A DNA stretch of 40,871 nt from Clostridia bacterium (GTDB taxonomy: Bacteria; Bacillota; Clostridia; Oscillospirales; CAG-272): the NCBI GenBank assembly GCA_017467085.1, contig JAFTSW010000068.1, positions 1 through 40,871 of the forward strand, in the 5' to 3' direction. A program made the position numbers and the translations under genes. The notes under the pieces are model-generated. The model was not told the origin of the DNA. It saw nothing but the letters and a program-made list of their open reading frames with translations, and searched no databases. Shown piece by piece: positions 7,375 through 14,968 of the stretch; position 1 is the stretch's first letter, and every line of letters begins with the position of its first letter.

Positions 7375-7434
7375 TCCGCACAATTACGCACAATTCCGCA
7401 CAAATACCACAAAATACTACAAAAACACCAGAAA
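7375..7434 (+). repeat. 10-bp periodic repeat in the major capsid gene leader
   Basis: Starting at 7375 the leader reads as consecutive 10-base units: TTCCGCACAA, TTACGCACAA, TTCCGCACAA, ATACCACAAA, ATACTACAAA and AACACCAGAA. The first three are nearly identical and the later ones drift. The tract fills the space between the scaffold stop and the capsid ribosome binding site. Confidence 0.7.
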
Positions 7435-7451
7435 AGAAAGGAAATTAAACA

Positions 7452-8549
7452 ATGCCCGGATATTCTATTATCGGCAACGTAGCGCTTCGCAACTATGCAA
7501 CGCCCTACGTTTACAAAAAGCTTGTGCAGAGCATCCTGCACGTCAACGGAAAGGGTGTAGACGAGTCCTTCGTAAAGGGGCAGCTCGGAAACGCCTCCAT
7601 CTCCATCCCCCGTGTCGCTCTCGGTGAGGGCACCTTCCGTATGCTCGGCGCTGCGGTAAACGGCGGCGGCTATAACAGCCTCGAGCCCGTTTCCCCTCAC
7701 TCCGACTACATCAACGTTCCCCTTCTGTTCGTGTACGACAGAACCGAGGACATCCCTCTTATCTACAACGATAAGGCAGGCTATGACCTTCTGAACAACG
7801 TTCTTGACAACATTGCCAAGAAAATCACCCGCGGTATCAACGCCCTGACCTTTGCAACGCAGCTCTCCACCGTCCTCAACGAGGCAGGCAAGAGCGGCGA
7901 GGAAGGTCTTATCACCCGCTATGACGGCACTGACGTGTCGCAGCTTGACGCCTTCATTCTTGCGAATGTAAACCTGGATAACGGTGACGAGGCTCTTGGC
8001 GTAGACTTTTTCCCCACGGAAAACCGCCAGGCATTTGTCCGTCCCGAGTTCTTCGGCTCCCTGCTGAAGAAGAACGGCGGCGTTATTCTCAACTCCAACC
8101 TGGGCCAGGAAATGCTGGCAAACGGTTACCTCAACCCCTTCAACAACTCCGATGCGACCAAGGTCGAGCTGCGTGACGGTTATTCCGGCGAGCTCGCCGG
8201 CGTTGGCGTGTATAAGGTGTCCTCGGTAATCTGGAAGCTGGCAGCAGGCTTCTGCACGGTTGGCGCCTCTGAGAGCGCTGCCACCGCGGCTGCCGCTACC
8301 GTCTTCAACGGTATCGATGCCCTCATTTGCTCCTCTTGGGGCACCATTCGTGGCTTCTCCGCGGCAGAGAACATCATCGTTGTGCCTTCTCCCAGAGGCC
8401 AGGGAAGCATCGCACAGCCCTTGGTACACGGCGGATGCGTGTGCATTTCCGCCAAGTCCGTTCAGCTCGTGGCAAGCGAGGATTTCACGTTGCCTACCAG
8501 CGAAACCAATCACCTTTACATCCTGCCTCCTGAATCCAAGAGCGCTTGA
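7452..8549 (+). CDS. Major capsid protein
   Basis: The protein has 365 residues. ATG 7452 follows AAAGAAAGGAA. It lies directly after the scaffold-like gene and before the connector genes, in the canonical place for the main head subunit. Sequence features include GLITRYDGTDVSQLDAFILANVN, FFPTENRQAFVRPEFFG and a C-terminal stretch of alternating hydrophobic residues, which fit an HK97-fold shell protein. There is no long N-terminal delta domain, consistent with a separate scaffold. The A-rich repeat leader and the strong hairpin after the gene may both raise its expression. I identify it by position and size more than by a diagnostic motif. Confidence 0.72.
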   Translation: MPGYSIIGNVALRNYATPYVYKKLVQSILHVNGKGVDESFVKGQLGNASISIPRVALGEGTFRMLGAAVNGGGYNSLEPVSPHSDYINVPLLFVYDRTEDIPLIYNDKAGYDLLNNVLDNIAKKITRGINALTFATQLSTVLNEAGKSGEEGLITRYDGTDVSQLDAFILANVNLDNGDEALGVDFFPTENRQAFVRPEFFGSLLKKNGGVILNSNLGQEMLANGYLNPFNNSDATKVELRDGYSGELAGVGVYKVSSVIWKLAAGFCTVGASESAATAAAATVFNGIDALICSSWGTIRGFSAAENIIVVPSPRGQGSIAQPLVHGGCVCISAKSVQLVASEDFTLPTSETNHLYILPPESKSA

Positions 8550-8559
8550 TGAAAAAACG

Positions 8560-8585
8560 CCCTGGGGGAGAAAGCTCCCCCAGGG
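8560..8585. terminator. Strong hairpin after the major capsid gene; terminator in the minus direction
   Basis: CCCTGGGGGAG and CTCCCCCAGGG form a perfect 11-bp stem around AAAG. On the + strand it is followed by TAACTC, so it should slow or protect the capsid mRNA rather than end it. On the - strand it is followed by CGTTTTTTC, which makes it a standard terminator for antisense transcription. Confidence 0.6.
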
Positions 8586-8612
8586 TAACTCTAAAAACAA
8601 AAGGAGAATGCT

Positions 8613-9137
8613 ATGACTGTATTTCCTTACAGCGATGCGATGATGACCTACTCCGTGCAGACGCACCGCTATACGCTGACACCTTACGCCGTGCGCCAGA
8701 TTCTTAACGTAGACCTTGAGGCAGTTCTCAATCCCGCCGGTGCGCTGGATAAGTCTGTCATTGCCAATGCGCTGCTCTCTAACGTGTCGCGCGAGATTTA
8801 TGCCTATATCTACGCCTGCGGCCTGGATAACAGCCTCCAGGAATATCTGGCGGCCAAGCACCCCAACGCTCGCGGCATTATCTTAGACGCAATGCTGGCG
8901 CAGGTGGAGTATATGGTTTTGAACGGCTCCCTCTACCAGGTTTCCGGCGTTGATATCCGAAAGGGAATCGTTATGGACCAAAGAGCCCTGCGAAAGGTGC
9001 AAATCGCCCCTATGGCGCAGGACGTTCTCGCCAGACCTCTTGGGCCGGACATGCCTTCTCTCGTGTACAGAGGAGCTATCAACGCCTTACAGCTGTACGC
9101 GAAAAGGCTGCCTGCTTACGATGAGGAGGACTACTGA
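8613..9137 (+). CDS. Probable head-tail connector protein (adaptor)
   Basis: The protein has 174 residues. ATG 8613 follows AAAGGAGAA. It is predicted to be helical (AVRQILNVDLEAVLN, KSVIANALLSNVSREIYAYIYA), matching the size and character of gp6/gp15-like adaptors that dock onto the portal. It is the first of three overlapping small genes after the capsid gene, with TGATG coupling to the next. The call rests on order and secondary-structure character. Confidence 0.5.
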   Translation: MTVFPYSDAMMTYSVQTHRYTLTPYAVRQILNVDLEAVLNPAGALDKSVIANALLSNVSREIYAYIYACGLDNSLQEYLAAKHPNARGIILDAMLAQVEYMVLNGSLYQVSGVDIRKGIVMDQRALRKVQIAPMAQDVLARPLGPDMPSLVYRGAINALQLYAKRLPAYDEEDY

Positions 9138-9502
9138 TGCTTTTTGCTCTCAGAAAGGACCCCGAGGCTGTCCTGCAGGGGCTGTTTTATGAGCTTTCCA
9201 CAACGGAAAGCGGCACTCCGTTTATGTATGCTCCTGTGGAGGACGTTCGCCGCTACCGTGACGCCAGCGGCAGGAACCTTGTGATTAAAGAGGGCGTCAC
9301 TGCAATTCGCACGGCGTGGCCGTGCAAGTTTACCCCGGGAAGCTACGTCATCCTATCGGATGGCAACAGATATATTATCGAGCAAACGGCGCGTGACGTT
9401 GTCAGCACCGCTTATCAAGCGCTTGCTACCTGCGCGGTGCCTGAGCGGGACTGGATACTGACCGTGCGCCTTGTTTCAAACGCGAGAGGAGTAACGGTAT
9501 GA
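9137..9502 (+). CDS. Probable head-tail connector protein (stopper / head closure)
   Basis: The protein has 121 residues. The start codon overlaps the previous stop (TGATG) and the end overlaps the next start (ATGA). The central sequence FTPGSYVILSDGNRYIIEQ is a beta-rich pattern usual for head-closure proteins that seal the connector after packaging. No cysteine or metal site is seen. Its place between an adaptor-like and a tail-completion-like gene supports the call. Confidence 0.5.
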   Translation: MLFALRKDPEAVLQGLFYELSTTESGTPFMYAPVEDVRRYRDASGRNLVIKEGVTAIRTAWPCKFTPGSYVILSDGNRYIIEQTARDVVSTAYQALATCAVPERDWILTVRLVSNARGVTV

Positions 9503-9804
9503 CGGACGCCGAGAAATTGAAGCGCGCGCTGCTGTGGGCGTTGGCGTCAGCCAAGCGAAAGTCGCCGTATAAAACCGGAAACCTGCGCCATTTTGGAATG
9601 CGCTCCAGCGTGACAAATGCAAAAGAGGTTGATATCTACGTAGATACCGCTGTAGCGCCGTATATGAAATACACCAACGAGCCCTGGAACAGCTTTGGGG
9701 CACCCTTGCGGGGCAAGCAAAACCCCAACGAGGGTTGGTGGGAAAAGGCAGCAGAGGCGGCGGCAAGGACGCTTGCCCAATACTTAGGAGGAACACTGCA
9801 ATGA
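9499..9804 (+). CDS. Probable tail-completion / HK97 gp10-like protein
   Basis: The protein has 101 residues. The motif SPYKTGNLRHFGMRS and the later VDTAVAPYMKYTNEPW match the gp10-like family, in which a basic 'TGxLR' segment precedes a strand with Ala-Pro-Tyr. Such proteins cap the tail tube at the head end in long-tailed phages. The gene overlaps both neighbours by 4 bases. Its presence is notable because no tape measure is found downstream. Confidence 0.62.
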   Translation: MTDAEKLKRALLWALASAKRKSPYKTGNLRHFGMRSSVTNAKEVDIYVDTAVAPYMKYTNEPWNSFGAPLRGKQNPNEGWWEKAAEAAARTLAQYLGGTLQ

Positions 9805-10973
9805 TTAAATGGTTTGCGAAAGAAATGGAAAAGACGCTGAACGCCCTTGCCGTTGCCAACGGACTGGAGCGCAGCTTCGTTATTTTTGCCGACGCCGGGG
9901 AGCGCCCGGACGTTGAATACGACCCTACGGACGAGAGAAGCGCCCTGGATATCGAGGGAAAGATTTACGGCGTTTTTGACGCGCAGCCCTCGCGTATGGC
10001 GCCCATCCCCGGTGTCACCGTGTTGAGCATCACAGGTACGCTGACGGTGTTCCCCGAGGTTAAGCTTGACAGAAACAGTGACAGCGGCCAGTTCGATGAG
10101 GGAATCAAGATAGAGGAGCTCCTCAGCCTGTATGCCCGTGAAAACAATGGACGCACGTACAAGTACCCTGACCCTGACGAGCCGAGTAGGAACAATGTAG
10201 AGTACAACGTTGCCGTCAACTTTTCGCCCGTTGTGTGCGGTGATTGGGAAATGCATTCCACCGCATTAGGAGAAACGGTGCCGCTTAATATGTCGGTGTA
10301 CCTCACCGCCGTGGAGAGCGGTGTCAGCTCGAATGACGTCACCGTATATGTGGACGGGTACCCGATTTTCTATGAATCAATGCTCCCCTCAAGGCAAAAG
10401 ACACTGGACCAGTTCACGTATGAAAACGCCCCTATCAAGAGCGTTGCTGTGCAGCATGCGTTTGGGCTTGACATTGTTTTCCCGCTGCTTAAAAACAGAA
10501 TTTGCACCGCGCTCCTGGAGGAGCTTCTTGACGGCTCCTTCACAACGCCGCATAGCGTTGTCCTGGCATATCCGGACGGCATCGAGCGTGAATATCTCTG
10601 CCTCATGGGGTCATCCAACAGCCCCGCAAAGCCCGGGCAAAACGTCGGCGTTTCCGTTTCCTTCGTGGAGGCGAAAAGGGACGTCGCGCTGAAGGAGATT
10701 GGAGCAACCCTTACAGGACTTGGCGAACAGTTCAGAGAAAAACCGCCTATTCCCGTTGGCGTTTCGGCGAAAAAAAGCTTGACTCCGGGCGACTTAATAA
10801 GAATGGGTGTCAGCTTTGAAAAAGGAAAGCGTTACACCGTGGCGGCGGCTGTTACTGGATATTATCCGACGATATTTAAGACGTTTCTATACACTGGAGA
10901 TAACACCGTTGCTCTTTCAGATGTTGTCGAAATCGATACCGAATTTTGGGTGAGGGTAACCTATGGCGAGTAA
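9801..10973 (+). CDS. Tail-tube-position structural protein, function uncertain
   Basis: The protein has 390 residues. ATG 9801 follows TTAGGAGG and overlaps the preceding gene by 4 bases; the earlier in-frame start at 9735 is a shadow. It is beta-rich with two similar-looking blocks (VTVLSITGTLTVFPE, then VPLNMSVYLTAVESG). A C-terminal part of about 75 residues resembles a small immunoglobulin-like repeat (KSLTPGDLIRMGVSF...YTVAAAVTGYY). In long-tailed phages this position is held by the major tail protein, usually half as long. It could be two tail-tube-like domains fused, or a short-tail component. I recognise no family motif. Confidence 0.45.
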   Translation: MIKWFAKEMEKTLNALAVANGLERSFVIFADAGERPDVEYDPTDERSALDIEGKIYGVFDAQPSRMAPIPGVTVLSITGTLTVFPEVKLDRNSDSGQFDEGIKIEELLSLYARENNGRTYKYPDPDEPSRNNVEYNVAVNFSPVVCGDWEMHSTALGETVPLNMSVYLTAVESGVSSNDVTVYVDGYPIFYESMLPSRQKTLDQFTYENAPIKSVAVQHAFGLDIVFPLLKNRICTALLEELLDGSFTTPHSVVLAYPDGIEREYLCLMGSSNSPAKPGQNVGVSVSFVEAKRDVALKEIGATLTGLGEQFREKPPIPVGVSAKKSLTPGDLIRMGVSFEKGKRYTVAAAVTGYYPTIFKTFLYTGDNTVALSDVVEIDTEFWVRVTYGE

Positions 10974-11460
10974 AGAATATATCATCCGAATCTTATACGA
11001 AAATCCCGATGGAAGCTCCGTTGGAATGGCGCCGATAGGCTCAGCTGCTGCCAATGAAGGAAGCAATGAGGCGGCAAAAAAACCGACACCCGGCGTATCC
11101 GCGGCGTCTGCTCTTGTGAACAGCAGCGTGAACGCCATAACAACGGCGGCATCGCAGTATGTGGACACCGTCACAGGCTCGGGGCAGCTGGCGAGAAAGC
11201 AGAACCTTGTAAACACGGCGATGAAGGGTGCAGTTGACCTTGCAACCAGCGCAATAGGCGGCGCCGGCATTGGTGCAGCCCTGGGCGCCGCTACAGGGGT
11301 CGGCGCCCTGGTTGCTGTTGGCTTGAGCGTTGTGAACAAGCTCTTGGATATTGCCACATCGATGGCGGATATTCAAAACAAGGTGACGGTGGAAAAGGCG
11401 TCTATCGCCGCCACCAAGGCGCGCGCTACCATATCTTGGGATAGGTCCAGGGAGAGATAA
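10963..11460 (+). CDS. Short Gly/Ala-rich phage protein in the tape-measure position
   Basis: This 165-residue protein overlaps the previous gene by 11 bases. Residues 85-130 are a long Gly/Ala/Val segment (AIGGAGIGAALGAATGVGALVAVGL) that could cross a membrane or form a fusion-peptide-like helix. The end is basic (TKARATISWDRSRER). It lies where a tape measure of more than 600 residues is expected, yet is far too short to set a long tail. It could be an internal virion protein ejected with DNA. Two hairpins that terminate the opposing lipoprotein gene follow the stop directly. Confidence 0.45.
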   Translation: MASKEYIIRILYENPDGSSVGMAPIGSAAANEGSNEAAKKPTPGVSAASALVNSSVNAITTAASQYVDTVTGSGQLARKQNLVNTAMKGAVDLATSAIGGAGIGAALGAATGVGALVAVGLSVVNKLLDIATSMADIQNKVTVEKASIAATKARATISWDRSRER

Positions 11461-11463
11461 AAA

Positions 11464-11487
11464 AAGAAGCGGCGCACGCCGCTTCTT
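11464..11487 (-). terminator. Distal of two terminators for the lipoprotein gene
   Basis: AAGAAGCGGC and GCCGCTTCTT form a perfect 10-bp stem around GCAC. On the - strand the stem is followed by a TTTTT run, giving a good intrinsic terminator. In the + direction there is no T run after the stem. Confidence 0.7.
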
Positions 11488-11503
11488 AATCCGTGGAAAA
11501 CAA

Positions 11504-11523
11504 AAAGCGGCCGAAGCCGCTTT
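11504..11523 (-). terminator. Proximal terminator for the lipoprotein gene
   Basis: On the - strand AAAGCGGC and GCCGCTTT pair around a stable TTCG tetraloop, followed by TTGTTTT. It sits 7 bases beyond the lipoprotein stop and with the next hairpin shields the phage genes from antisense reading. Confidence 0.75.
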
Positions 11524-11530
11524 GAAAGTG

Positions 11531-11908
11531 TTAAAATCCTTCCCATTGTGATTTTTCAAAGTTGTAGCGAAAATCACTGCCTACCATTCCTCCAGCAAAC
11601 AGGGAAATGTAGAATGATTTTCCATCCTCGTTTATGTAAGCACTGGAAGCTTCAGAAACAGAACTTTGCATTCCGGTAACAGATAAGAAGGCTGGGAAGG
11701 TTCGAACCAGTTCCTCTTTTACATAATACAAAACCTTACATTCGACAATCTCACCTGCATCGAGAGAGAAAATGTCCGAGCAATTTATGTCCAAAAAATA
11801 CCCGTCTTTTGAATCGCTTTCTGCCATTATCGGAATAAGCTTTGAGCCACACGAAGAAAGCGAGAAAACAAGAACAAGAACGAATAAAAGCGCCAAGATT
11901 TTTTTCAT
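11531..11908 (-). CDS. Prophage lipoprotein on the opposite strand (moron candidate)
   Basis: The protein has 125 residues. It begins with a lipoprotein signal peptide: MKK, a hydrophobic core, then the lipobox LSSC with Cys at residue 20. The mature part is about 105 residues, mixed beta, with no recognised domain. ATG 11908 has GGAGG 6 bases upstream. It is the only - strand gene in the structural region and is more AT-rich than its neighbours. It has its own promoter at 11936-11964 and two terminators after its stop. This is the layout of a moron, a gene expressed from the prophage for the benefit of the lysogen. Lipoprotein morons of other phages block superinfecting DNA or change the surface. 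Which applies here is unknown. Confidence 0.72.
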   Translation of the reverse strand: MKKILALLFVLVLVFSLSSCGSKLIPIMAESDSKDGYFLDINCSDIFSLDAGEIVECKVLYYVKEELVRTFPAFLSVTGMQSSVSEASSAYINEDGKSFYISLFAGGMVGSDFRYNFEKSQWEGF

Positions 11909-11935
11909 ATTGAGCCTCCAACAAATTTTTTATAT

Positions 11936-11964
11936 ATTCTAACTCAAAATAACAAAAAAGTCAA
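11936..11964 (-). promoter_or_regulatory. Sigma-A promoter of the lipoprotein gene
   Basis: On the - strand, TTGACT (11959-11964) and TAGAAT (11936-11941) are separated by exactly 17 bp. The expected transcript starts a short way before the ribosome binding site. The -35 lies only 14 bases before the start codon of the facing hub gene. Confidence 0.75.
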
Positions 11965-11977
11965 GAGGAGAAGAAAA

Positions 11978-14968
11978 ATGAGATTAAAAATTCCTTCTTT
12001 TGGGGTGTCGGTGGACATCCCATTCTGGGTGTCCGTAGACACCTTCCTGGATGAGGAGCTGGACTCCAGCCCGATATCCGTGGAAAATTCAAGCATCTCA
12101 AAGCCGTTCCCACGCTTCACGCCTGCCGTCCTTGAGGTGGACGGTGAGCCTCCCACGTATTGGCTCATCGGCTCTGATTCGGTATACACGGCGCCGAATG
12201 GACTAAGCCAGCACACCGTTCAGCTCATAGAGCCTACCAAGTGGCTGGAGAGGTTTATGGTGGGGAATAAGACTGTGACCCAGCCGCTGTATGTGGAGTA
12301 CTTGACGAGTCAGGTTACTCCTTCGGAAGTTAGGACAGAAGAAAACGAACAGGCGCCTTGGCTTGCAAAACTCCGTTCTAATAAAGAAATATCTTTTGCG
12401 TACTATTCGCCTATGCCTAATACTAATTTTCCAATCTGGCCGCCATTTTGTTTTGAAGGAATTAGTGACAGAATAGAAACAATGACGCCAGAAGCTGTTC
12501 ACTCTATCCTTGAGGAATGCACCGTGGAATGTCAAGAAACAGGATTCAATTACTCAAAGTCTGTATTATTTGAAAAAAGCAAAGGAGAAAAAATTCCAGA
12601 TGCCTGGGAAGATACAGAGCCAATAGAGAGAATAGCGGTATCAGACGGAGTGATAGTTGTAACTTATAAAATCTTTATACAATATTACGGCGTTGGAACA
12701 GACATAGGTCTTAAAGATAGTTTCGCCGGCTCCTACACCCTCGCCGCCGTTGCCCCGCAGGCAGGCAAGGAGCGCACGCTGAAGGACGCCGCCCTCAGTA
12801 TGATATACGCTGCCGAATCGCTGAACGCAAGCGAAACGCCCACCTTCAAGCTGAATGATGCGCTTGCGGCGTACCTCGACACCATCACCGCTCCCGAAAT
12901 CACCGTAACGGGCGCAACGCTGCGAGAGGCACTGGATGAGATTGCCAAGTACGTTGGCGCCATCACGCGCTTGGACCTTGTTCCGGAAGGGGAAGGGTTT
13001 AGCTACGAGATAAACTTTGAAAAGTATTGCAAGGACACGGTAGCGGACACCTCAGAGTTTGGCGACCCTGTCAACGGTATTACGCGCACGGTGAGCTGCG
13101 AGGACTATTGCACGGCGCTCGACTCTACCGCCGCCAACATCGTGAACTACAGCAAGGGCGGGCCCATCAGCGACCCTTCGCCGCAGCTCTTCAGAACGCC
13201 GCGCAGCGAGGACGCCTCCTACCGTGTGACGGAGGGAAGCGCCAAAATTATAACGGCATTTCCCATCGAGCGTGTGGACGGGCTGACCTGCCGCATTTAT
13301 AAGGACGGTGTGGCATACGACTTTGACCTTTTCCCTTATCTCTTTGAAAGCACCGAGTACGGTGCGCTCTCCTCCTACGAGCCGACTTATCCCTTCTCTA
13401 AAGCATATGCGCTCTCTTACACCCTGGGTCAGAGAAGCATTGGTGGCTTGGATTTCACCGTTCCCAACCCCGTGCATCCTATTTTTGAAAGCCCTGCCAT
13501 CGTCAATATCCTCAATCGGGAGATTGAGGCGCATAACGGTGCAGACGAAAAGTATGAGGCGCTTTCAGCCTTCGACAACACAAACAACATTCTGAACTTC
13601 ACAAAGCTCCTTTTCCGCGTCACCTACGTGCCAACGGGCTCCCTCCGCGTGAGAATGCGAAAGCCAAGCTCCTTTGGCAAACCTGAGAGCGTCCTGGCGT
13701 ACAACCAGAGTGCCGCCAAGCTCGATGCCAAGGCATTCGGGCGGTCTATGTTCGGGGCTGCCCTCAGAATGGGCAACGAAATCACCACCTATCAATACGC
13801 GCCTCCCATTGGCGCAAAGGTGCCGCAGAAGGGCGAGAGGTTTGGCGAGGACGGGTATATATCCGAGGTCCACGTGGAGTATGGGCTGACGTACAAAAAG
13901 GTCACCCTGGAGATTTCTGAGGGCTTCAACCGCCTCTCCCAGTTCGTTGGCGTCAACAAATCGCAGCGCATCTTTGAAATATCCGAGCGGATGAGCCTGG
14001 ACCGCCATATCGTGTACGAGGATTTCTGCCTCATCGGCACGAAGAAAAGGCAGGGACGCGGCGCGCTGGTCTCCGGCAACGATACCTTTCTTGAGTATTT
14101 ACGAAAAGCCTTTACCGACACATCACCGAAACTTCCAAACACTCCTTTTATCGTTGCGCAGGGAATTGACGAGGGAGAAAACGAGCTTGCTCCCTGTATG
14201 TTGCCTGCTCTTTGCTACGGCGCAGGAAACGCCTTGACCTTTACCGCGTGCTTCGAGGACAATTTTGGCGCGGGCAAGCGCGTTGATTCGCGAAAGGATA
14301 AAGAGGGCGACTACGAATACTACGCAACAGAGAGTGATGTGCGCTACACCGACCTTTTCGGCCGCGTCAAAAAGCTCAGGTTCTCCGTGGTGGACAAGGT
14401 AAACACCGACGAGAAGGGCGAGGAGTTTTTCTATGACATAGCGGACAGCTTGCCGAAAAAGGTGAATAGGGCGGACCTTGTTTCCAACGCCAACATCGTG
14501 AACACCAACACCACGCCTCTTATCATTGATAAGGACGCCAGAGAGGCAATCAAATCCTTGACGTATCAGGTTAGCTTCTTGGAGGCGGACGGTGTGCGAA
14601 TTTCGCCGTTCTTTTCCGAAAACCTTCCATTGGCGCAATCTCCAAGCAGAATAGTGTTCACGCCCATCACCGCCCCGATAAACAACATGACAGAGGAGGT
14701 GCAATACTTAGACAGAGCTCTTGTTGTTGATGTTGAAAAAACGGAGCAATCGTATCCGGAAGGACTTGTGAGCATTTCCGTCAAGGCAAGCAAATTGCCG
14801 GAAAACTGTGTCGGCTGGGCGGCAGTTGCCTATGACAAAAAAGCTGCGGACGCGGGCGGGAAAATGCGCTTCCTTTTCGGCCAGAACTGCGAGCTCACAG
14901 CCGGGCAAGAGCTGTCCGTACATTTCACGTTTTTCAGAAAAAATAATATAAAACAGGAGGAAACATGA
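11978..14968 (+). CDS. Large tail hub / baseplate-like protein
   Basis: The protein has 996 residues. ATG 11978 follows AAGAGGAG. The N-terminal region includes HTVQLIEPTKWLERFMVGNK, a pattern shared with hub proteins at the tip of phage tails, in which a 'LIEPTK' strand precedes the tube-like domain. The rest is beta-rich and ends with a receptor-side segment. Bases of about 12310-12722 (residues ~112-248) are clearly richer in A and T than the flanks, so a segment may have been replaced. There is no peptidase or lysozyme motif that I can name. A tail hub or distal tail protein is the best fit. It ends in an ATGA overlap with the fibre-like gene. Confidence 0.55.
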   Translation: MRLKIPSFGVSVDIPFWVSVDTFLDEELDSSPISVENSSISKPFPRFTPAVLEVDGEPPTYWLIGSDSVYTAPNGLSQHTVQLIEPTKWLERFMVGNKTVTQPLYVEYLTSQVTPSEVRTEENEQAPWLAKLRSNKEISFAYYSPMPNTNFPIWPPFCFEGISDRIETMTPEAVHSILEECTVECQETGFNYSKSVLFEKSKGEKIPDAWEDTEPIERIAVSDGVIVVTYKIFIQYYGVGTDIGLKDSFAGSYTLAAVAPQAGKERTLKDAALSMIYAAESLNASETPTFKLNDALAAYLDTITAPEITVTGATLREALDEIAKYVGAITRLDLVPEGEGFSYEINFEKYCKDTVADTSEFGDPVNGITRTVSCEDYCTALDSTAANIVNYSKGGPISDPSPQLFRTPRSEDASYRVTEGSAKIITAFPIERVDGLTCRIYKDGVAYDFDLFPYLFESTEYGALSSYEPTYPFSKAYALSYTLGQRSIGGLDFTVPNPVHPIFESPAIVNILNREIEAHNGADEKYEALSAFDNTNNILNFTKLLFRVTYVPTGSLRVRMRKPSSFGKPESVLAYNQSAAKLDAKAFGRSMFGAALRMGNEITTYQYAPPIGAKVPQKGERFGEDGYISEVHVEYGLTYKKVTLEISEGFNRLSQFVGVNKSQRIFEISERMSLDRHIVYEDFCLIGTKKRQGRGALVSGNDTFLEYLRKAFTDTSPKLPNTPFIVAQGIDEGENELAPCMLPALCYGAGNALTFTACFEDNFGAGKRVDSRKDKEGDYEYYATESDVRYTDLFGRVKKLRFSVVDKVNTDEKGEEFFYDIADSLPKKVNRADLVSNANIVNTNTTPLIIDKDAREAIKSLTYQVSFLEADGVRISPFFSENLPLAQSPSRIVFTPITAPINNMTEEVQYLDRALVVDVEKTEQSYPEGLVSISVKASKLPENCVGWAAVAYDKKAADAGGKMRFLFGQNCELTAGQELSVHFTFFRKNNIKQEET

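Noticed and set aside
7305-8861. A 518-residue open frame on the minus strand across the major capsid gene
   Set aside because: It is antisense to a gene with a good start, is interrupted in function by the capsid terminator hairpin, and has no ribosome binding site or recognisable motif.
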